The translations under genes and the position numbers were made by a program. The notes beneath the pieces were generated by a model. The model searched no databases, was not told the DNA's origin, and saw only the letters and a program-made list of their open reading frames with translations. Below are positions 19,820-30,040 of a DNA stretch of 64,000 bases, piece after piece. This stretch comes from Cellvibrionales bacterium UBA1854 (GTDB lineage Bacteria; Pseudomonadota; Gammaproteobacteria; Pseudomonadales; Porticoccaceae): contig DDII01000029.1 of NCBI GenBank assembly GCA_002338445.1, positions 29,676-93,675 of the forward strand. Reading direction: 5' to 3'. The stretch's first letter is position 1; every line of letters begins with the position of its first letter.

Positions 19820-19834
19820 ATGGCCGGGGGCCAT
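19820..19834 (-). repeat. Perfect hairpin just upstream of ihfB
   Basis: ATGGCC and GGCCAT enclose a three-base loop (CCC on the coding strand), 18 bases upstream of the ihfB ATG, beside its weak ribosome site. The stem is G-C rich in an AT-rich region and could affect initiation. A second hairpin, AATAAAG/CTTTATT, lies at 19895-19913 in the same rpsA-ihfB gap. Confidence 0.35.
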
Positions 19835-19962
19835 GTTCAAATGTTTCGGTATAAATCGTCCATTCCAGTTACATTTATGATAATAGATAGACGTAATAAA
19901 GCAAATCTTTATTGATTCAAAAACTACCTGCTCCTTTGTCCCACCCAGTGCAGCCGAGTATG

Positions 19963-21639
19963 CTACTTGTCCATTTGAGCTTTTATTAAGTCTCCAATAG
20001 TTGTTGGTGCATTCGAAACCTCTGGCTCACTCTTACGATGGGCTCTTATTGCAGCTTTTTCTTCTGACACATCCTTGGCTTTAATCGACAAATTTATAGT
20101 GCGATTTTTATGATCAATCAAAATAATCTTAGCCTCTATCTCTTCACCAACAGTCGTCAAAACTCGAGCATCATCCGCACGATCTCGGGACATTTCCGCT
20201 ACCTTCAGAAAACCTGAAACATGCTCCGCCAGCTGAAGCGTAGCTCCTTTTTGATCAACTTCTCTTACTGTTCCCAAGACCACCGCTCCTTTATCATTTC
20301 TCTCGACATAATCACTAAATGGATCATCCAAAAGTTGCTTTATACCGAGGGAAATACGCTCTCTTTCGGCGTCTATGCTGAGGACAACGGTATCCACCTC
20401 CTCACCCTTTTTAAAATTACGGACAGCCTCTTCTCCAGAATCAGTCCATGAAATATCTGAGAGATGCACAAGCCCGTCAATTCCACCATCTAGACCAATG
20501 AATATTCCGAAGTCGGTAATAGACTTAATTTTTCCTGAGATTTTCTTACCTTTCTCCATACTACTAGCAAACTCATCCCACGGATTTGGATAACACTGCT
20601 TGATACCAAGTGAGATACGCCTTCTCTCTTCATCAATGTCGAGCACCATAACCTCTACTTCATCCCCTAACTGCACGATTTTAGATGGATGCACATTTTT
20701 GTTTGTCCAGTCCATTTCAGAAACGTGAACCAAGCCCTCTACACCATCCTCCAACTCAGCAAAACACCCATAGTCGGTCAAATTAGTAATTTTTGCCATG
20801 GCCCTGGCTCCCTCTGGGTAACGACCTTTTATATCTCCCCAAGGATCTTCTCCCATTTGCTTCATCCCAAGGGAAACTCGGTTACGCTCTCGATCGAATT
20901 TCAGTACTTTGACATCAATTTCGTCACCCACATTAATCATTTCAGACGGATGCTTTATTCGTTTCCAAGACATGTCTGTGATATGCAGTAATCCATCAAT
21001 ACCACCCAGATCTACAAATGCCCCATAATCAGTAAGGTTTTTAATTACACCTTTAATGGATACACCCTCTTCCAAATTTTGAAGCAATGCGTCGCGTTCT
21101 GCAGAATTCGCACTCTCCATCACTGCACGCCGACTGACAACCACATTATTTCGTTTTGGATCCAACTTTATAACTTTGAATTCTAAATCTTTACCCTCTA
21201 AATGTGTAATTTCTCGCAAAGGGCGAACATCAACCAACGAACCAGGCAAAAATGCACGTAATCCCCTAACATCAACAGTAAATCCACCTTTTACTTTACC
21301 ACTGATGATTCCAATCACCGTTTCATCCGATTTGTGCGCGGCTTCTAAATCGAGCCAAGACTCAGCTCGACGTGCCTTTTCCCTCGACAATCGCGTGGCA
21401 CCGAAGCCATCCTCAACAGCCTCCAAGGCCACTTGAACTTCATCCCCGACCACAACTTCGACGGCACCTCTGTCATTAAAAAACTGGTCTACAGGTATGA
21501 CCCCCTCGGACTTAAGGCCTGCATGCACGGTAACCCAATCTTTATCAATGTCTATAATGACTCCCGTTATTATTGCACCTGGGTTCATTTCGACGGTTTT
21601 GAGACTCTCTTCGAACAATTCTTGAAAATTTTCACTCAT
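19963..21639 (-). CDS. rpsA: 30S ribosomal protein bS1
   Basis: mRNA-unwinding ribosomal protein made of six S1 RNA-binding repeats over 558 residues (E. coli: 557). Repeat signatures such as [20 protein letters not shown] and VSLGMKQM recur at about 85-residue spacing. The ATG at 21639 ([13 protein letters not shown]) has GAAGGT upstream; the frame extends five codons further without support. Between cmk and ihfB, the standard order. Confidence 0.97.
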   Translation of the reverse strand: MSENFQELFEESLKTVEMNPGAIITGVIIDIDKDWVTVHAGLKSEGVIPVDQFFNDRGAVEVVVGDEVQVALEAVEDGFGATRLSREKARRAESWLDLEAAHKSDETVIGIISGKVKGGFTVDVRGLRAFLPGSLVDVRPLREITHLEGKDLEFKVIKLDPKRNNVVVSRRAVMESANSAERDALLQNLEEGVSIKGVIKNLTDYGAFVDLGGIDGLLHITDMSWKRIKHPSEMINVGDEIDVKVLKFDRERNRVSLGMKQMGEDPWGDIKGRYPEGARAMAKITNLTDYGCFAELEDGVEGLVHVSEMDWTNKNVHPSKIVQLGDEVEVMVLDIDEERRRISLGIKQCYPNPWDEFASSMEKGKKISGKIKSITDFGIFIGLDGGIDGLVHLSDISWTDSGEEAVRNFKKGEEVDTVVLSIDAERERISLGIKQLLDDPFSDYVERNDKGAVVLGTVREVDQKGATLQLAEHVSGFLKVAEMSRDRADDARVLTTVGEEIEAKIILIDHKNRTINLSIKAKDVSEEKAAIRAHRKSEPEVSNAPTTIGDLIKAQMDK

Positions 21640-21709
21640 TAGTTCTACCTTCAAACTACATTTATGAAGTACCTGAACAAACCTCAGTTATATCCAAACT
21701 TCAATGCTT

Positions 21710-21728
21710 CGCACTACCAGTTAGTGCG
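21710..21728 (-). repeat. Hairpin in the cmk-rpsA spacer
   Basis: CGCACTA and TAGTGCG form a perfect seven-base stem with a five-base loop, about 70 bases before the rpsA start. No U-tract follows. It may be part of the rpsA leader; S1 is known to repress its own synthesis in E. coli through leader structure. Confidence 0.4.
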
Positions 21729-21786
21729 ACGTTATTAATTTCGTTGCAACCGAAGCCCAATGACTGGCAAGGCTCCAATTGCAGGC

Positions 21787-22476
21787 TTAATTACATATAC
21801 CACGAGCCACGATCATGTCCATTAGGGCGTCAACTACCCCCTCTACTGACATATCAGTGCTATCAAGCTTAATGGCGTCAATCGCAGGTACCAGAGGAGA
21901 AACACTTCTCTCAGAATCTCTTTGGTCTCGTTTCTGAAGCTGGCGCCAAATGGCGGGCAGACTAACATTATCCCCCCTTAGGAGCAACTGTTTATAACGC
22001 CGTTTAGCTCGAGTCTCTATAGTTGCGGTCAAAAACAATTTCAATACGGCATCCGGAAATACCACAGTTCCCATGTCACGTCCATCAGCAACCAATCCAG
22101 GTGCAATAGCAAAAAGGCGCTGACGCTCGGTTAATGCAGTTCTTACTTCCGAGTACGATGCTAACACTGAAGCCCTCTCCGCAGTGCGCTCAAGCGCAAT
22201 ATCTCGCGATATATTCTCGCCCTCTAAAAAAACTTGCATACCCGACATAGTCTCAGCTTGGAATGATATATCCAAATTAATTGCGAGCTTTTTAAGGCGT
22301 TTTTTATTATTTAAGTCAACATTGTGCCGCTCTACTGCTACCGCTAATGCTCTATACAGTGCGCCGCTATCTAAATAATTGTATGACAACTTCTTTGCAA
22401 TGCTCATTCCTACGGTGCCCTTACCCGCCCCACTCGGTCCATCTAACGTCACAACATTCACAGCACTCACAATCAT
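21787..22476 (-). CDS. cmk: Cytidylate kinase
   Basis: Phosphorylates CMP and dCMP. The P-loop TLDGPSGAGKGTV is near the N-terminus, with YLDSGALYRALA and the DGRDMGTVVFPDA signature; 229 residues is the family length. The ATG overlaps the aroA stop by four bases (ATGA), so the gene is translationally coupled to the fusion gene upstream. Confidence 0.95.
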   Translation of the reverse strand: MIVSAVNVVTLDGPSGAGKGTVGMSIAKKLSYNYLDSGALYRALAVAVERHNVDLNNKKRLKKLAINLDISFQAETMSGMQVFLEGENISRDIALERTAERASVLASYSEVRTALTERQRLFAIAPGLVADGRDMGTVVFPDAVLKLFLTATIETRAKRRYKQLLLRGDNVSLPAIWRQLQKRDQRDSERSVSPLVPAIDAIKLDSTDMSVEGVVDALMDMIVARGICN

Positions 22477-24737
22477 TGAGTCTCCACAACCACATCGAGT
22501 CCTACTTGACGAGATAGTTGAACGAACGTAGGAAAAGACGTTGCTACATTTTTACAATTTAAAATACTAATCTCAGAAGTAGCCCTCAATGCGGCAACGC
22601 TAAACGCCATAGCAATACGATGATCACCCAAACTGTCCACTTCACCGCCGCCAATTGCTCCGCCGACCACGGTTAAACCGTCAACGGCAGGAATTACCTC
22701 GATTCCCAGCAACGTCAAGCCATCAGACATTGCTTTTATTCGATCACTTTCCTTAAAACGAAGTTCGGCAGCATCTGATAGGCGAGTTGCGCCAGAAGCA
22801 CATGCTGCCGCCACAAAGATTGCTGGAAATTCATCGATTGCCAAAGCTACTTGGTCTTTTGGAATATCAATTCCGACTAAAGGTCTATATTTTATTTGAA
22901 TGTCCGCTACGGGTTCTTTCCCTTGATTGAAAGTCTGCAAAAACTGAATATCTGCTCCCATCATTTTTAGGATGTTGACAACGCCGATTCGTGTGGGATT
23001 GACGCCTATATTCTTTAATAGTAGTGAGGAACCTGGAGTTATAGCTGCAGCAACCATAAAAAATGCTGCTGAGGAAATATCGGAGGGAATCTCAACGCTC
23101 TTCCCCAAAAGAGGCGTACCACCCCGAATAACAATCTTAGAATTAATGGTTCTCACGTCACATCCAAACTCCTTTAGCATACGCTCTGTGTGATCTCTAG
23201 TCGGAGCAGGTTCAGCAACGGAAGATTCTCCATCGACATACAGACTTGCCAAAAGAATGCTAGACTTAACTTGTGCACTTGCGATCGGCATTTCATAGGC
23301 TATCTTCTTGAGTTTTCGATTGCTCCTGATTTTTATGGGTGGAAATCCGTCCTCAGAAGTCTCTATGATAGCACCCATTCGCCTCAAGGGGATTGCAATT
23401 CGATTCATCGGACGCTTCGAAAGCGAAACGTCACCTTCCAATTCAACGTCAAAATTTTGACAAACCAAAATACCAGCCAGAAGTCGCATAGATGTTCCAG
23501 AATTCCCTAAATAAAGAGGCTTTTTGGGCTTCTTTAGACCATATAACCCCACACCATGAATTATTAACCTTCCGTCAGAGGGTCCCTCTATTACAACTCC
23601 CATATCCCGTAATGCCTGTAAAGTCGCTAACGTATCCTCGCCCTCCAAGAAACCGGAAATACTGGTTAATCCTTCAGCTAAAGCACCAAACATCAGGGAT
23701 CTGTGTGAAATTGACTTATCGCCGGGAATTCTCAATTCAGCACAACAATGTCCTCCAGGCTTAACTCGGTATTTTATTTCTTCAAAGCCCTTTGCATCAT
23801 GAGAATTGCTTTCGTTCTCAATTCTATCGAGATTAATTCGACTGAGGTACCTCCGCGCGCCCTGAGCCTTGGTGAAAACTTCCATTAACGTATTTGAGTC
23901 AGATGAATCGATGGCATTTCGTAAAATATGGAGATCCGCCAATGAACAATCCAAAGATTTTACTATGGCCCGTCTGTTAGCAAGGGCAATATCTCTCCAC
24001 ATTGTTGGATCACTCGCGGCAATTCGAGTAAAGTCTCGAAAACCGCCGGCGGCAAAACGAAAAATGTCTTGATAATCCGCTCTGGATGCTAAGGTTGCGA
24101 CAAGAGAGTAGGCGAGCATATGAGGAAGATGACTGGTTGATGCAAGGATTTCGTCATGTCGGGAGGTATCCATGAAGCATACAGAAGCTCCGAATTTCTC
24201 CCATAAGGATTTCACATGCTGAAGGTTTTTCTGACCAGTTTTCAAAGTAGGAGTCAAAATAACAAGGTGATTTGCAAATAACTCTGGGGCGGCTGCCACC
24301 ATTCCACTTTTCTCTGACCCAGCTATGGGATGACCCGGAACATATTGGAATGGCTCAAAGCCATAAACTGCTTTCGCAGTCTCGACTGTATATCCCTTCA
24401 CACTGCACACGTCAGTAATGGTGACACAGTCTCGCAGTAATCTCCGGCACTCACTTAAGACACTTTCAAATTCTAACGTCGGCACGCATATAAGTATCAA
24501 ATCGTTCCCATTTAGATCTGATGAGATTTCGGATAAATTTTCGATTGCTCTGTCAATCACACCGGTCTCTTTTGCTGACATTAGGGTGGATGATTGTCGA
24601 TTTAATCCAATGACCTCTTTACATAACTTTCTCTTTTTTGCTGCAAGAGCAATGCTTGCACCAATCAATCCTAATCCGATTATGACAATGCGTTTAAAAA
24701 GAACGTTTTCTACTGACAGTTCATAGCTCATGTGCAT
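22473..24737 (-). CDS. tyrA-aroA: Bifunctional prephenate dehydrogenase / EPSP synthase (TyrA-AroA fusion)
   Basis: Two enzymes in one 754-residue chain. Residues about 15-300 are NAD-dependent prephenate dehydrogenase (GLGLIG at 21-26, GHPIAGSEKSG near 135-145, HLPHMLAY). Residues about 325-754 are 3-phosphoshikimate 1-carboxyvinyltransferase (PGDKSISHRS at 338-347, GNSGTSMRLL at 411-420, AELRFKESDRI near the end). The enzyme pair covers chorismate supply and the tyrosine branch. The same fusion is known in Pseudomonas and relatives. The GTSMRL motif has Leu where class I EPSP synthases have Pro (GTAMRP). The start is ATG 24737 or 24731. Confidence 0.95.
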   Translation of the reverse strand: MHMSYELSVENVLFKRIVIIGLGLIGASIALAAKKRKLCKEVIGLNRQSSTLMSAKETGVIDRAIENLSEISSDLNGNDLILICVPTLEFESVLSECRRLLRDCVTITDVCSVKGYTVETAKAVYGFEPFQYVPGHPIAGSEKSGMVAAAPELFANHLVILTPTLKTGQKNLQHVKSLWEKFGASVCFMDTSRHDEILASTSHLPHMLAYSLVATLASRADYQDIFRFAAGGFRDFTRIAASDPTMWRDIALANRRAIVKSLDCSLADLHILRNAIDSSDSNTLMEVFTKAQGARRYLSRINLDRIENESNSHDAKGFEEIKYRVKPGGHCCAELRIPGDKSISHRSLMFGALAEGLTSISGFLEGEDTLATLQALRDMGVVIEGPSDGRLIIHGVGLYGLKKPKKPLYLGNSGTSMRLLAGILVCQNFDVELEGDVSLSKRPMNRIAIPLRRMGAIIETSEDGFPPIKIRSNRKLKKIAYEMPIASAQVKSSILLASLYVDGESSVAEPAPTRDHTERMLKEFGCDVRTINSKIVIRGGTPLLGKSVEIPSDISSAAFFMVAAAITPGSSLLLKNIGVNPTRIGVVNILKMMGADIQFLQTFNQGKEPVADIQIKYRPLVGIDIPKDQVALAIDEFPAIFVAAACASGATRLSDAAELRFKESDRIKAMSDGLTLLGIEVIPAVDGLTVVGGAIGGGEVDSLGDHRIAMAFSVAALRATSEISILNCKNVATSFPTFVQLSRQVGLDVVVETQ

Positions 24738-24788
24738 ACTCAGCTTGTAGATATTTAGCAGGATTGATGAAAACTTATTTTTGTTTGC

Positions 24789-25874
24789 CTAAAGAACTGA
24801 TTGAGGATAAGAACCAAGAAGCTTTGTATATATACTCTCGCTTTTCAGTTCTTTCAACAACTGCTCAATTCTCTGATCATCACTATGGCCCACAAAATCA
24901 ATGAAAAAGACATAAGACCACTTGCTTCCTTTGGCGGGCCGACTTTCAACTCTAGTCAAATCAATACCGGCAGCATAAAAGATCTTCAATATACTATACA
25001 GTGATCCTGGTTTATTGTGCATTGAGACAACTATTGAAGTTTTATCGTGCCCACTTGCCGATACTTTTTCTCTACCGATGATCAGGAATCTCGTGGCATT
25101 GTCTGGCTGATCCTCGATTTTACTCTCTAATTGTTTAAGCCCGTATAAGTCACAGGACGAGAGGCCTGCAATTGCTGCAGAATTCCATTCCCCTTGCGCG
25201 AGCTTTGCAGCGATAGCATTACTGCTCACGGGAATTTGTTCAATTTTTGGATAATTAGAATCTAACCATTTCCTACACTGTGCTAACGATTGTGAATGAG
25301 AATATACCCGAGTAATTTTTTTCGCATCCGAATTGGGTCCTATGAGAAGATGATGATGTATCTGCAGTTCAACCTCTCCAACAATTGAAAGCGTCGTATC
25401 TACAAAATTATCTAATGTCTGATTTACCATACCCTCAGTTGAATTCTCAACGGGAACCACACCGAAGTCACACTCTCCCGATACAACTTCTCTAAAAACA
25501 TCTTCAATAGCTGGTTGGGGAGCGTTTATGACGGATTTTCCAAAATGCTTTGCAGCCGCCTCATGGGTAAATGTTCCCTCCGGTCCGAGGAATGCAACTT
25601 TTAATGGCCTTTCCATCGAAAGACACATAGACATGATTTGTCTGAACACCAGCGCCATGTCCTCGTTGGTTACAGGACCAGTATTTGCCTCCATGACACG
25701 TCGTAAAACTTGCGCCTCGCGCTCTGGTCGGTAAAAGCTCCTATCTCCCTGTTTTTGTTTTAACTCTCCAACTCGTTGAGCACATCTCGCACGATTATTT
25801 ATTGCTTGACAAATTTGATTATCTAAAGTGTCAATTTCAGAGCGAATGACGGCGAGAGGGTCCTTGACTTTCAT
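24789..25874 (-). CDS. pheA: Bifunctional chorismate mutase / prephenate dehydratase (P-protein)
   Basis: First steps of phenylalanine synthesis from chorismate. N-terminal AroQ chorismate mutase (about residues 1-88, RSEIDTLDNQICQAINNRA), then prephenate dehydratase with VAFLGPEGTFTHEAA, GVVPVENSTEG and the catalytic NATRFLIIG, and a C-terminal ACT domain with the phenylalanine-binding ESRP motif. 361 residues is full length. It starts 23 bases after gyrA, so no leader or attenuator is possible; serC, usual at this point, is missing. Confidence 0.96.
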   Translation of the reverse strand: MKVKDPLAVIRSEIDTLDNQICQAINNRARCAQRVGELKQKQGDRSFYRPEREAQVLRRVMEANTGPVTNEDMALVFRQIMSMCLSMERPLKVAFLGPEGTFTHEAAAKHFGKSVINAPQPAIEDVFREVVSGECDFGVVPVENSTEGMVNQTLDNFVDTTLSIVGEVELQIHHHLLIGPNSDAKKITRVYSHSQSLAQCRKWLDSNYPKIEQIPVSSNAIAAKLAQGEWNSAAIAGLSSCDLYGLKQLESKIEDQPDNATRFLIIGREKVSASGHDKTSIVVSMHNKPGSLYSILKIFYAAGIDLTRVESRPAKGSKWSYVFFIDFVGHSDDQRIEQLLKELKSESIYTKLLGSYPQSVL

Positions 25875-25897
25875 ATTAAAAATTTATCTCACCTAAA

Positions 25898-28462
25898 TTA
25901 GGTCTCATCAGATCTTCCAACTAAATTTATTTCTTCCGCCTCAGCAATTCGCGCTAAACTAACCAAACGCTCGTTCTGTTTCAAACGAATTACTCTCACG
26001 CCCTGCGTATTTCTTCCGACTACTGACACTTCTTCAGAGCGTGTTCTTACCATCGTTCCCTGATCTGAAATCAACATTATTTCATCCCCGGCGAATAATT
26101 GAGCGGCACCAACAAGTGGACCATTGCGGTCACTTGCCTGTATTGCAATCATGCCTTTTCCTCCTCGACTTTTGGTGGGAAACTCCGAACATTCAGTTCG
26201 TTTACCAAAGCCGTTATCACAGACTGTCAATAAATACCCGTTGTCCTCTGGAACCACCATTGATATTACTTTACCTCTGTTTTTTAGACGCATACCTCTG
26301 ACTCCCTTTGACACGCGACCCATTGACCGAACATCCGTGCTCTTGAAACGAACGGCTTTGCCTTCACTGCTAAACAACATAATGTCGTTCCCGTCGTTGA
26401 TGATAGCAGTTCCAACCAGCACATCTCCCGCAACAAGCTCAACTGCACGCAGTCCTGCTTTGCGTGGATTTGAGTAATGAGACAACTGCGTTTTCTTTAC
26501 GGTTCCGTTAGCTGTCGCCATTATGACGTACTGGTCACTACTGTATCCATCTACCTGTAATATAGAGTTTATCCTTTCTCCATCATCCAAAGGAAGTAAA
26601 TTTATTATCGGTCTGCCTCTCGAATTACGACCGGCCAAAGGTATCTGATACACCTTTAACCAATAAACTTTTCCAGCATTTGTAAAGCATAAAATGGTGG
26701 CATGTGTGCTAGCTATTAATAAGTGTTCAATAAAGTCTGCATCTTTGACGGCGGTAGCAGATTTCCCCATCCCACCTCGTCTTTGTGATTGGTAATCAGA
26801 GAGGGGCTGTGTCTTAGCATATCCCCCATGAGAAATGGTGACCACCCGCTCTTCCTCAGCAATAAGATCCTCAACAGTCAGATCGTGCTGTGATTCTACT
26901 ATTTGAGTCCTCCTGGGATCTCTGAATTCCCTAGCGACACTCTCCAATTCATCCTTTATAACAGCCATCAGTCTGTGAGTATCTGACAGAATGTTTTGGT
27001 ACTCTGATATCTCATCAAATTTTAGCGTTGCTTCATCTAATATTTTCTGCTGCTCCAAACCTGTGAGTCGGTGTAATCTTAAATCAAGTATGTCTCGCGC
27101 TTGATTTGGGGATAAATAATATTCTCCATTTATTAAACCATATCCATCTTCATTCGAGAAGACAACAGAGGGCTCAGCATCAACGCGCTCCAATAGCGAT
27201 TCTACTGAGCCTGGATTCCATGCTCTACCAAGAAGCGCAGCCCTCGCTGCAGTCGGATTTTCGGCATTTTTTATTACTGCTATTATTGGATCAATATTCA
27301 TCAACGCGACTGCAAAACCCGTTAATGTGTGGGCTCGCGCACGTGCTTTCCTTAACAAAAAAATACAACGCCTAGTAACTACTTCGCGCCTGTGGGAAAT
27401 AAAAGCCTCAAGTAATTCTTTAAGATTTAAAATCTTCGGTTGACCATCCACTAATGCAACAATATTTATTCCAAATACAGTTTGTAGCTGAGTCTGTGCA
27501 TATAAGTTATTAAGCACGACTTCGCCAATCTCTCCTCGCTTGATTTCGATAACGACTCGTAATCCATCTTTGTCCGACTCGTCTCGCAATTCAGAAATTC
27601 CTTCAATCTTTTTTTCTTTCACCAATTCTGCGATTCGTTCAATCAAGCGTGCTTTGTTCAACTGATATGGAATTTCTGTGACAATAATAGTCTCTCGACC
27701 GCTTTTGTCATTAATCTCAACATGAGCTGACGCTCGCACGTATATCCGTCCTCTTCCCGTCTTATACGCTTGAATAATGCCAGCTTTTCCATTGATAATG
27801 GCACCAGTTGGAAAATCTGGGCCGGGAATATATTGCATTAACTGATCAATGGTGATGTCACTGTTGTCAATCATAGCGAGACAACCTGAAATGATATCAA
27901 TGAGATTGTGAGGAGGTATGTTAGTTGCCATACCCACAGCAATTCCAGACGAACCATTTACCAATAAGTTTGGAATACGAGTCGGCATAACTACCGGAAT
28001 TGACTCGGATTCATCGTAATTAAGTTGATAATTAACTGTTTCTTTCTCTAAATCCTCGAGCAACGCATGCGCTATCCTCGTCATTCGAATCTCGGTATAC
28101 CTCATTGCGGCAGCGGAATCACCGTCGATTGAACCAAAATTTCCTTGTCCATCTACTAACATGTGTCGTAACGAAAATGGTTGTGCCATCCGAACAATAG
28201 TGTCGTAAACAGCACTGTCACCATGAGGATGATACTTACCAATAACATCACCGACGATTCGTGCAGATTTTTTGTATGGCTTATTCCAGTCATTATTCAA
28301 CTGGTGCATCGCAAAAAGAACTCGTCGATGCACCGGCTTTAAGCCATCTCTAACATCAGGTAATGCTCTTCCAACTATGACGCTCATAGCGTAATCAAGA
28401 TAAGATTGTTTTAGTTCCTCTTCAATCTTGACGAGTACGATATCTTTTGCCAGATTACTCAT
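25898..28462 (-). CDS. gyrA: DNA gyrase subunit A
   Basis: Type II topoisomerase A subunit of 854 residues. The catalytic Tyr is at 122 ([10 protein letters not shown]). The quinolone-determining region carries Ser83 and Asp87 (HGDSAVYDT), the wild-type sensitive residues, in exact E. coli numbering. The C-terminal beta-pinwheel has the GyrA box QRRGGMGK. First gene of the minus-strand run to ihfB, divergent from the mtaD-like gene. Confidence 0.97.
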   Translation of the reverse strand: MSNLAKDIVLVKIEEELKQSYLDYAMSVIVGRALPDVRDGLKPVHRRVLFAMHQLNNDWNKPYKKSARIVGDVIGKYHPHGDSAVYDTIVRMAQPFSLRHMLVDGQGNFGSIDGDSAAAMRYTEIRMTRIAHALLEDLEKETVNYQLNYDESESIPVVMPTRIPNLLVNGSSGIAVGMATNIPPHNLIDIISGCLAMIDNSDITIDQLMQYIPGPDFPTGAIINGKAGIIQAYKTGRGRIYVRASAHVEINDKSGRETIIVTEIPYQLNKARLIERIAELVKEKKIEGISELRDESDKDGLRVVIEIKRGEIGEVVLNNLYAQTQLQTVFGINIVALVDGQPKILNLKELLEAFISHRREVVTRRCIFLLRKARARAHTLTGFAVALMNIDPIIAVIKNAENPTAARAALLGRAWNPGSVESLLERVDAEPSVVFSNEDGYGLINGEYYLSPNQARDILDLRLHRLTGLEQQKILDEATLKFDEISEYQNILSDTHRLMAVIKDELESVAREFRDPRRTQIVESQHDLTVEDLIAEEERVVTISHGGYAKTQPLSDYQSQRRGGMGKSATAVKDADFIEHLLIASTHATILCFTNAGKVYWLKVYQIPLAGRNSRGRPIINLLPLDDGERINSILQVDGYSSDQYVIMATANGTVKKTQLSHYSNPRKAGLRAVELVAGDVLVGTAIINDGNDIMLFSSEGKAVRFKSTDVRSMGRVSKGVRGMRLKNRGKVISMVVPEDNGYLLTVCDNGFGKRTECSEFPTKSRGGKGMIAIQASDRNGPLVGAAQLFAGDEIMLISDQGTMVRTRSEEVSVVGRNTQGVRVIRLKQNERLVSLARIAEAEEINLVGRSDET

Positions 28463-28519
28463 ATTTCTCCGTGCACATCTCAGACCTTGAGCAGATTTGC
28501 TACTTCAATTTTTTTTATA

Positions 28520-28570
28520 AAAACATTCGTCAAAATGACCGCTAATCTGTATATAATAATACCACATTTC
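28520..28570. promoter_or_regulatory. AT-rich divergent promoter region between gyrA and the mtaD-like gene
   Basis: The 228-base divergent gap holds TATAAT on the plus strand at 28552-28557, overlapping TATTAT/TATATA on the minus strand. This would suit back-to-back promoters. No good -35 element is visible for either, so exact assignment is uncertain. Confidence 0.35.
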
Positions 28571-28690
28571 ATGGCTTTGCGGCGTAATTATATTTGCGAG
28601 AGTTGGATAAGAAATTTCAGAAATTCCCCGTCAATCATAATAAAACAGTTGGATTCGGCGGGACTTAATACTTTGCGGTAAGAGACTTCA

Positions 28691-30010
28691 ATGTTTATTG
28701 ATACATTACTAAACTGCAGGTGGGTAATACCAATCATCCCACAAAATTGTGTGTTTGAAAGGGTTTCGATTGCGATTCATAAAAAAAGGATAATTGCAAT
28801 TTGCGAACAATCGGAGGCCTCACAAAGGTTCGAACCATCCGTCACCTATGCCCTAGACCGACACTTAGTTTTGCCTGGACTTATTAATAGCCACACTTAC
28901 GCATCCTTAAATGTATTAGCAAAAATTATTTTTGAACAATCTAACCAAAGTTGGTTTCACAAGTTACCTCAGGTTCTCACTAACTATTCCAGTAGCCCTG
29001 ACTTGATAAGTGATGCAACACAAATTGCCGTCGCCGAGATGATAAAGACGGGCACAACATGCTTTGCAGACGTAGCTCTATTTTCAAATATTGCCGCAAA
29101 TGTTGCCAGAGAATGTGGCATTAGGAGTCAAATTAGTTTCCCCTTGACTGAGACTTCAAAACTCATCAATAAAAGCTGGGAAGCCCAAATAAATGTTGGC
29201 CTTCGGCTTTTTGATGACTATAAGAATAGTGAGCAAATAAGAGTAGCTTGCGCACCACAATCAATCTCGTCATTAGATAATAACAAGCTAACTGATCTTG
29301 CCACCTATGTTCATGAAATAGAACTTCCTTTGCAGATCTGCGCGCAGAATTGGTTAGAAGAAATTTCAGTTTCATTAAAAAAATTCAAGGCAAGACCATT
29401 AGAAAGATTAGCAGCATGCGGTCTGCTCACTCCGCAAAGTCAATTAATCCACATGACTCAGCTAAAACAAAGTGACTTATTGCTCTTACAAGAGTTTAAT
29501 AGTCATATAATTTACTGTCCTCGATTCAACCTCATAAGTGCCAGCGAATTTTATCCAGTTGGAAAACTGAAAAAGATGGATATCAATGTGGCTCTTGGAT
29601 CTGGTGGGTTCTCGCGAGACCTCTCCTTCGATTTACTGAACGATTTGCAATTCGCATCCTTTCTCAGCAGAGCTCTTGATCAAGATGATATGGCACTATC
29701 ACCTCTTGAATCACTTCGCATGGCCACCTTAGATGGAGCAACGGCGTTAGGTTGGCAGGAGGAAATTGGTACTCTTGAGGTCAACAAACTCGCTGATTTA
29801 ATTGCGATTGAGATTAAATATAGTGATGAGCAAACTATAAACAACATCGCCGCTGGAGTAGTGTATAAAAGTTACAATCATAAGATCACTCACAGTTTTG
29901 TGGGAGGACTGCCGCTGATGATAAATGGCAATCTTGAGACATTAAATGAAGAACTTTTACATCGCAAACGTAGAGATTGGGTCGCAAAGATGGTTCACGT
30001 TGACTATTAA
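28691..30010 (+). CDS. Amidohydrolase-family protein (MtaD/TRZ-ATZ type) lacking catalytic residues; probable pseudoenzyme
   Basis: A full-length 439-residue member of the S-adenosylhomocysteine / 5'-methylthioadenosine deaminase family by framework: VLPGLINSHT, VAEMIKTGTTCFADV, LIHMTQL, YCPRFNL, VALGSGG, LRMATLDGATALGW and ADLIAIEI. The metal and catalytic positions are changed. HxH is H68-T-Y70. The HxxE ligand segment after the QI strand reads CAQN (217-220). GTDGAAS reads GSGGFSR (303-309), so the metal-binding Asp is Gly305. Only H254 of HMTQL remains. Deamination as in MtaD is therefore unlikely. The frame is unbroken and sits in the conserved place upstream of ubiG where Pseudomonas has mtaD. 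mtnA is not adjacent. Confidence 0.8.
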   Translation: MFIDTLLNCRWVIPIIPQNCVFERVSIAIHKKRIIAICEQSEASQRFEPSVTYALDRHLVLPGLINSHTYASLNVLAKIIFEQSNQSWFHKLPQVLTNYSSSPDLISDATQIAVAEMIKTGTTCFADVALFSNIAANVARECGIRSQISFPLTETSKLINKSWEAQINVGLRLFDDYKNSEQIRVACAPQSISSLDNNKLTDLATYVHEIELPLQICAQNWLEEISVSLKKFKARPLERLAACGLLTPQSQLIHMTQLKQSDLLLLQEFNSHIIYCPRFNLISASEFYPVGKLKKMDINVALGSGGFSRDLSFDLLNDLQFASFLSRALDQDDMALSPLESLRMATLDGATALGWQEEIGTLEVNKLADLIAIEIKYSDEQTINNIAAGVVYKSYNHKITHSFVGGLPLMINGNLETLNEELLHRKRRDWVAKMVHVDY

Positions 30011-30040
30011 TAAAACTTTGGTTTACAGCTTGGGAGATCT

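Noticed and set aside
24738..25897. Phenylalanine attenuator before pheA
   Set aside because: Only 23 bases separate gyrA and pheA; no room for a leader peptide and terminator.
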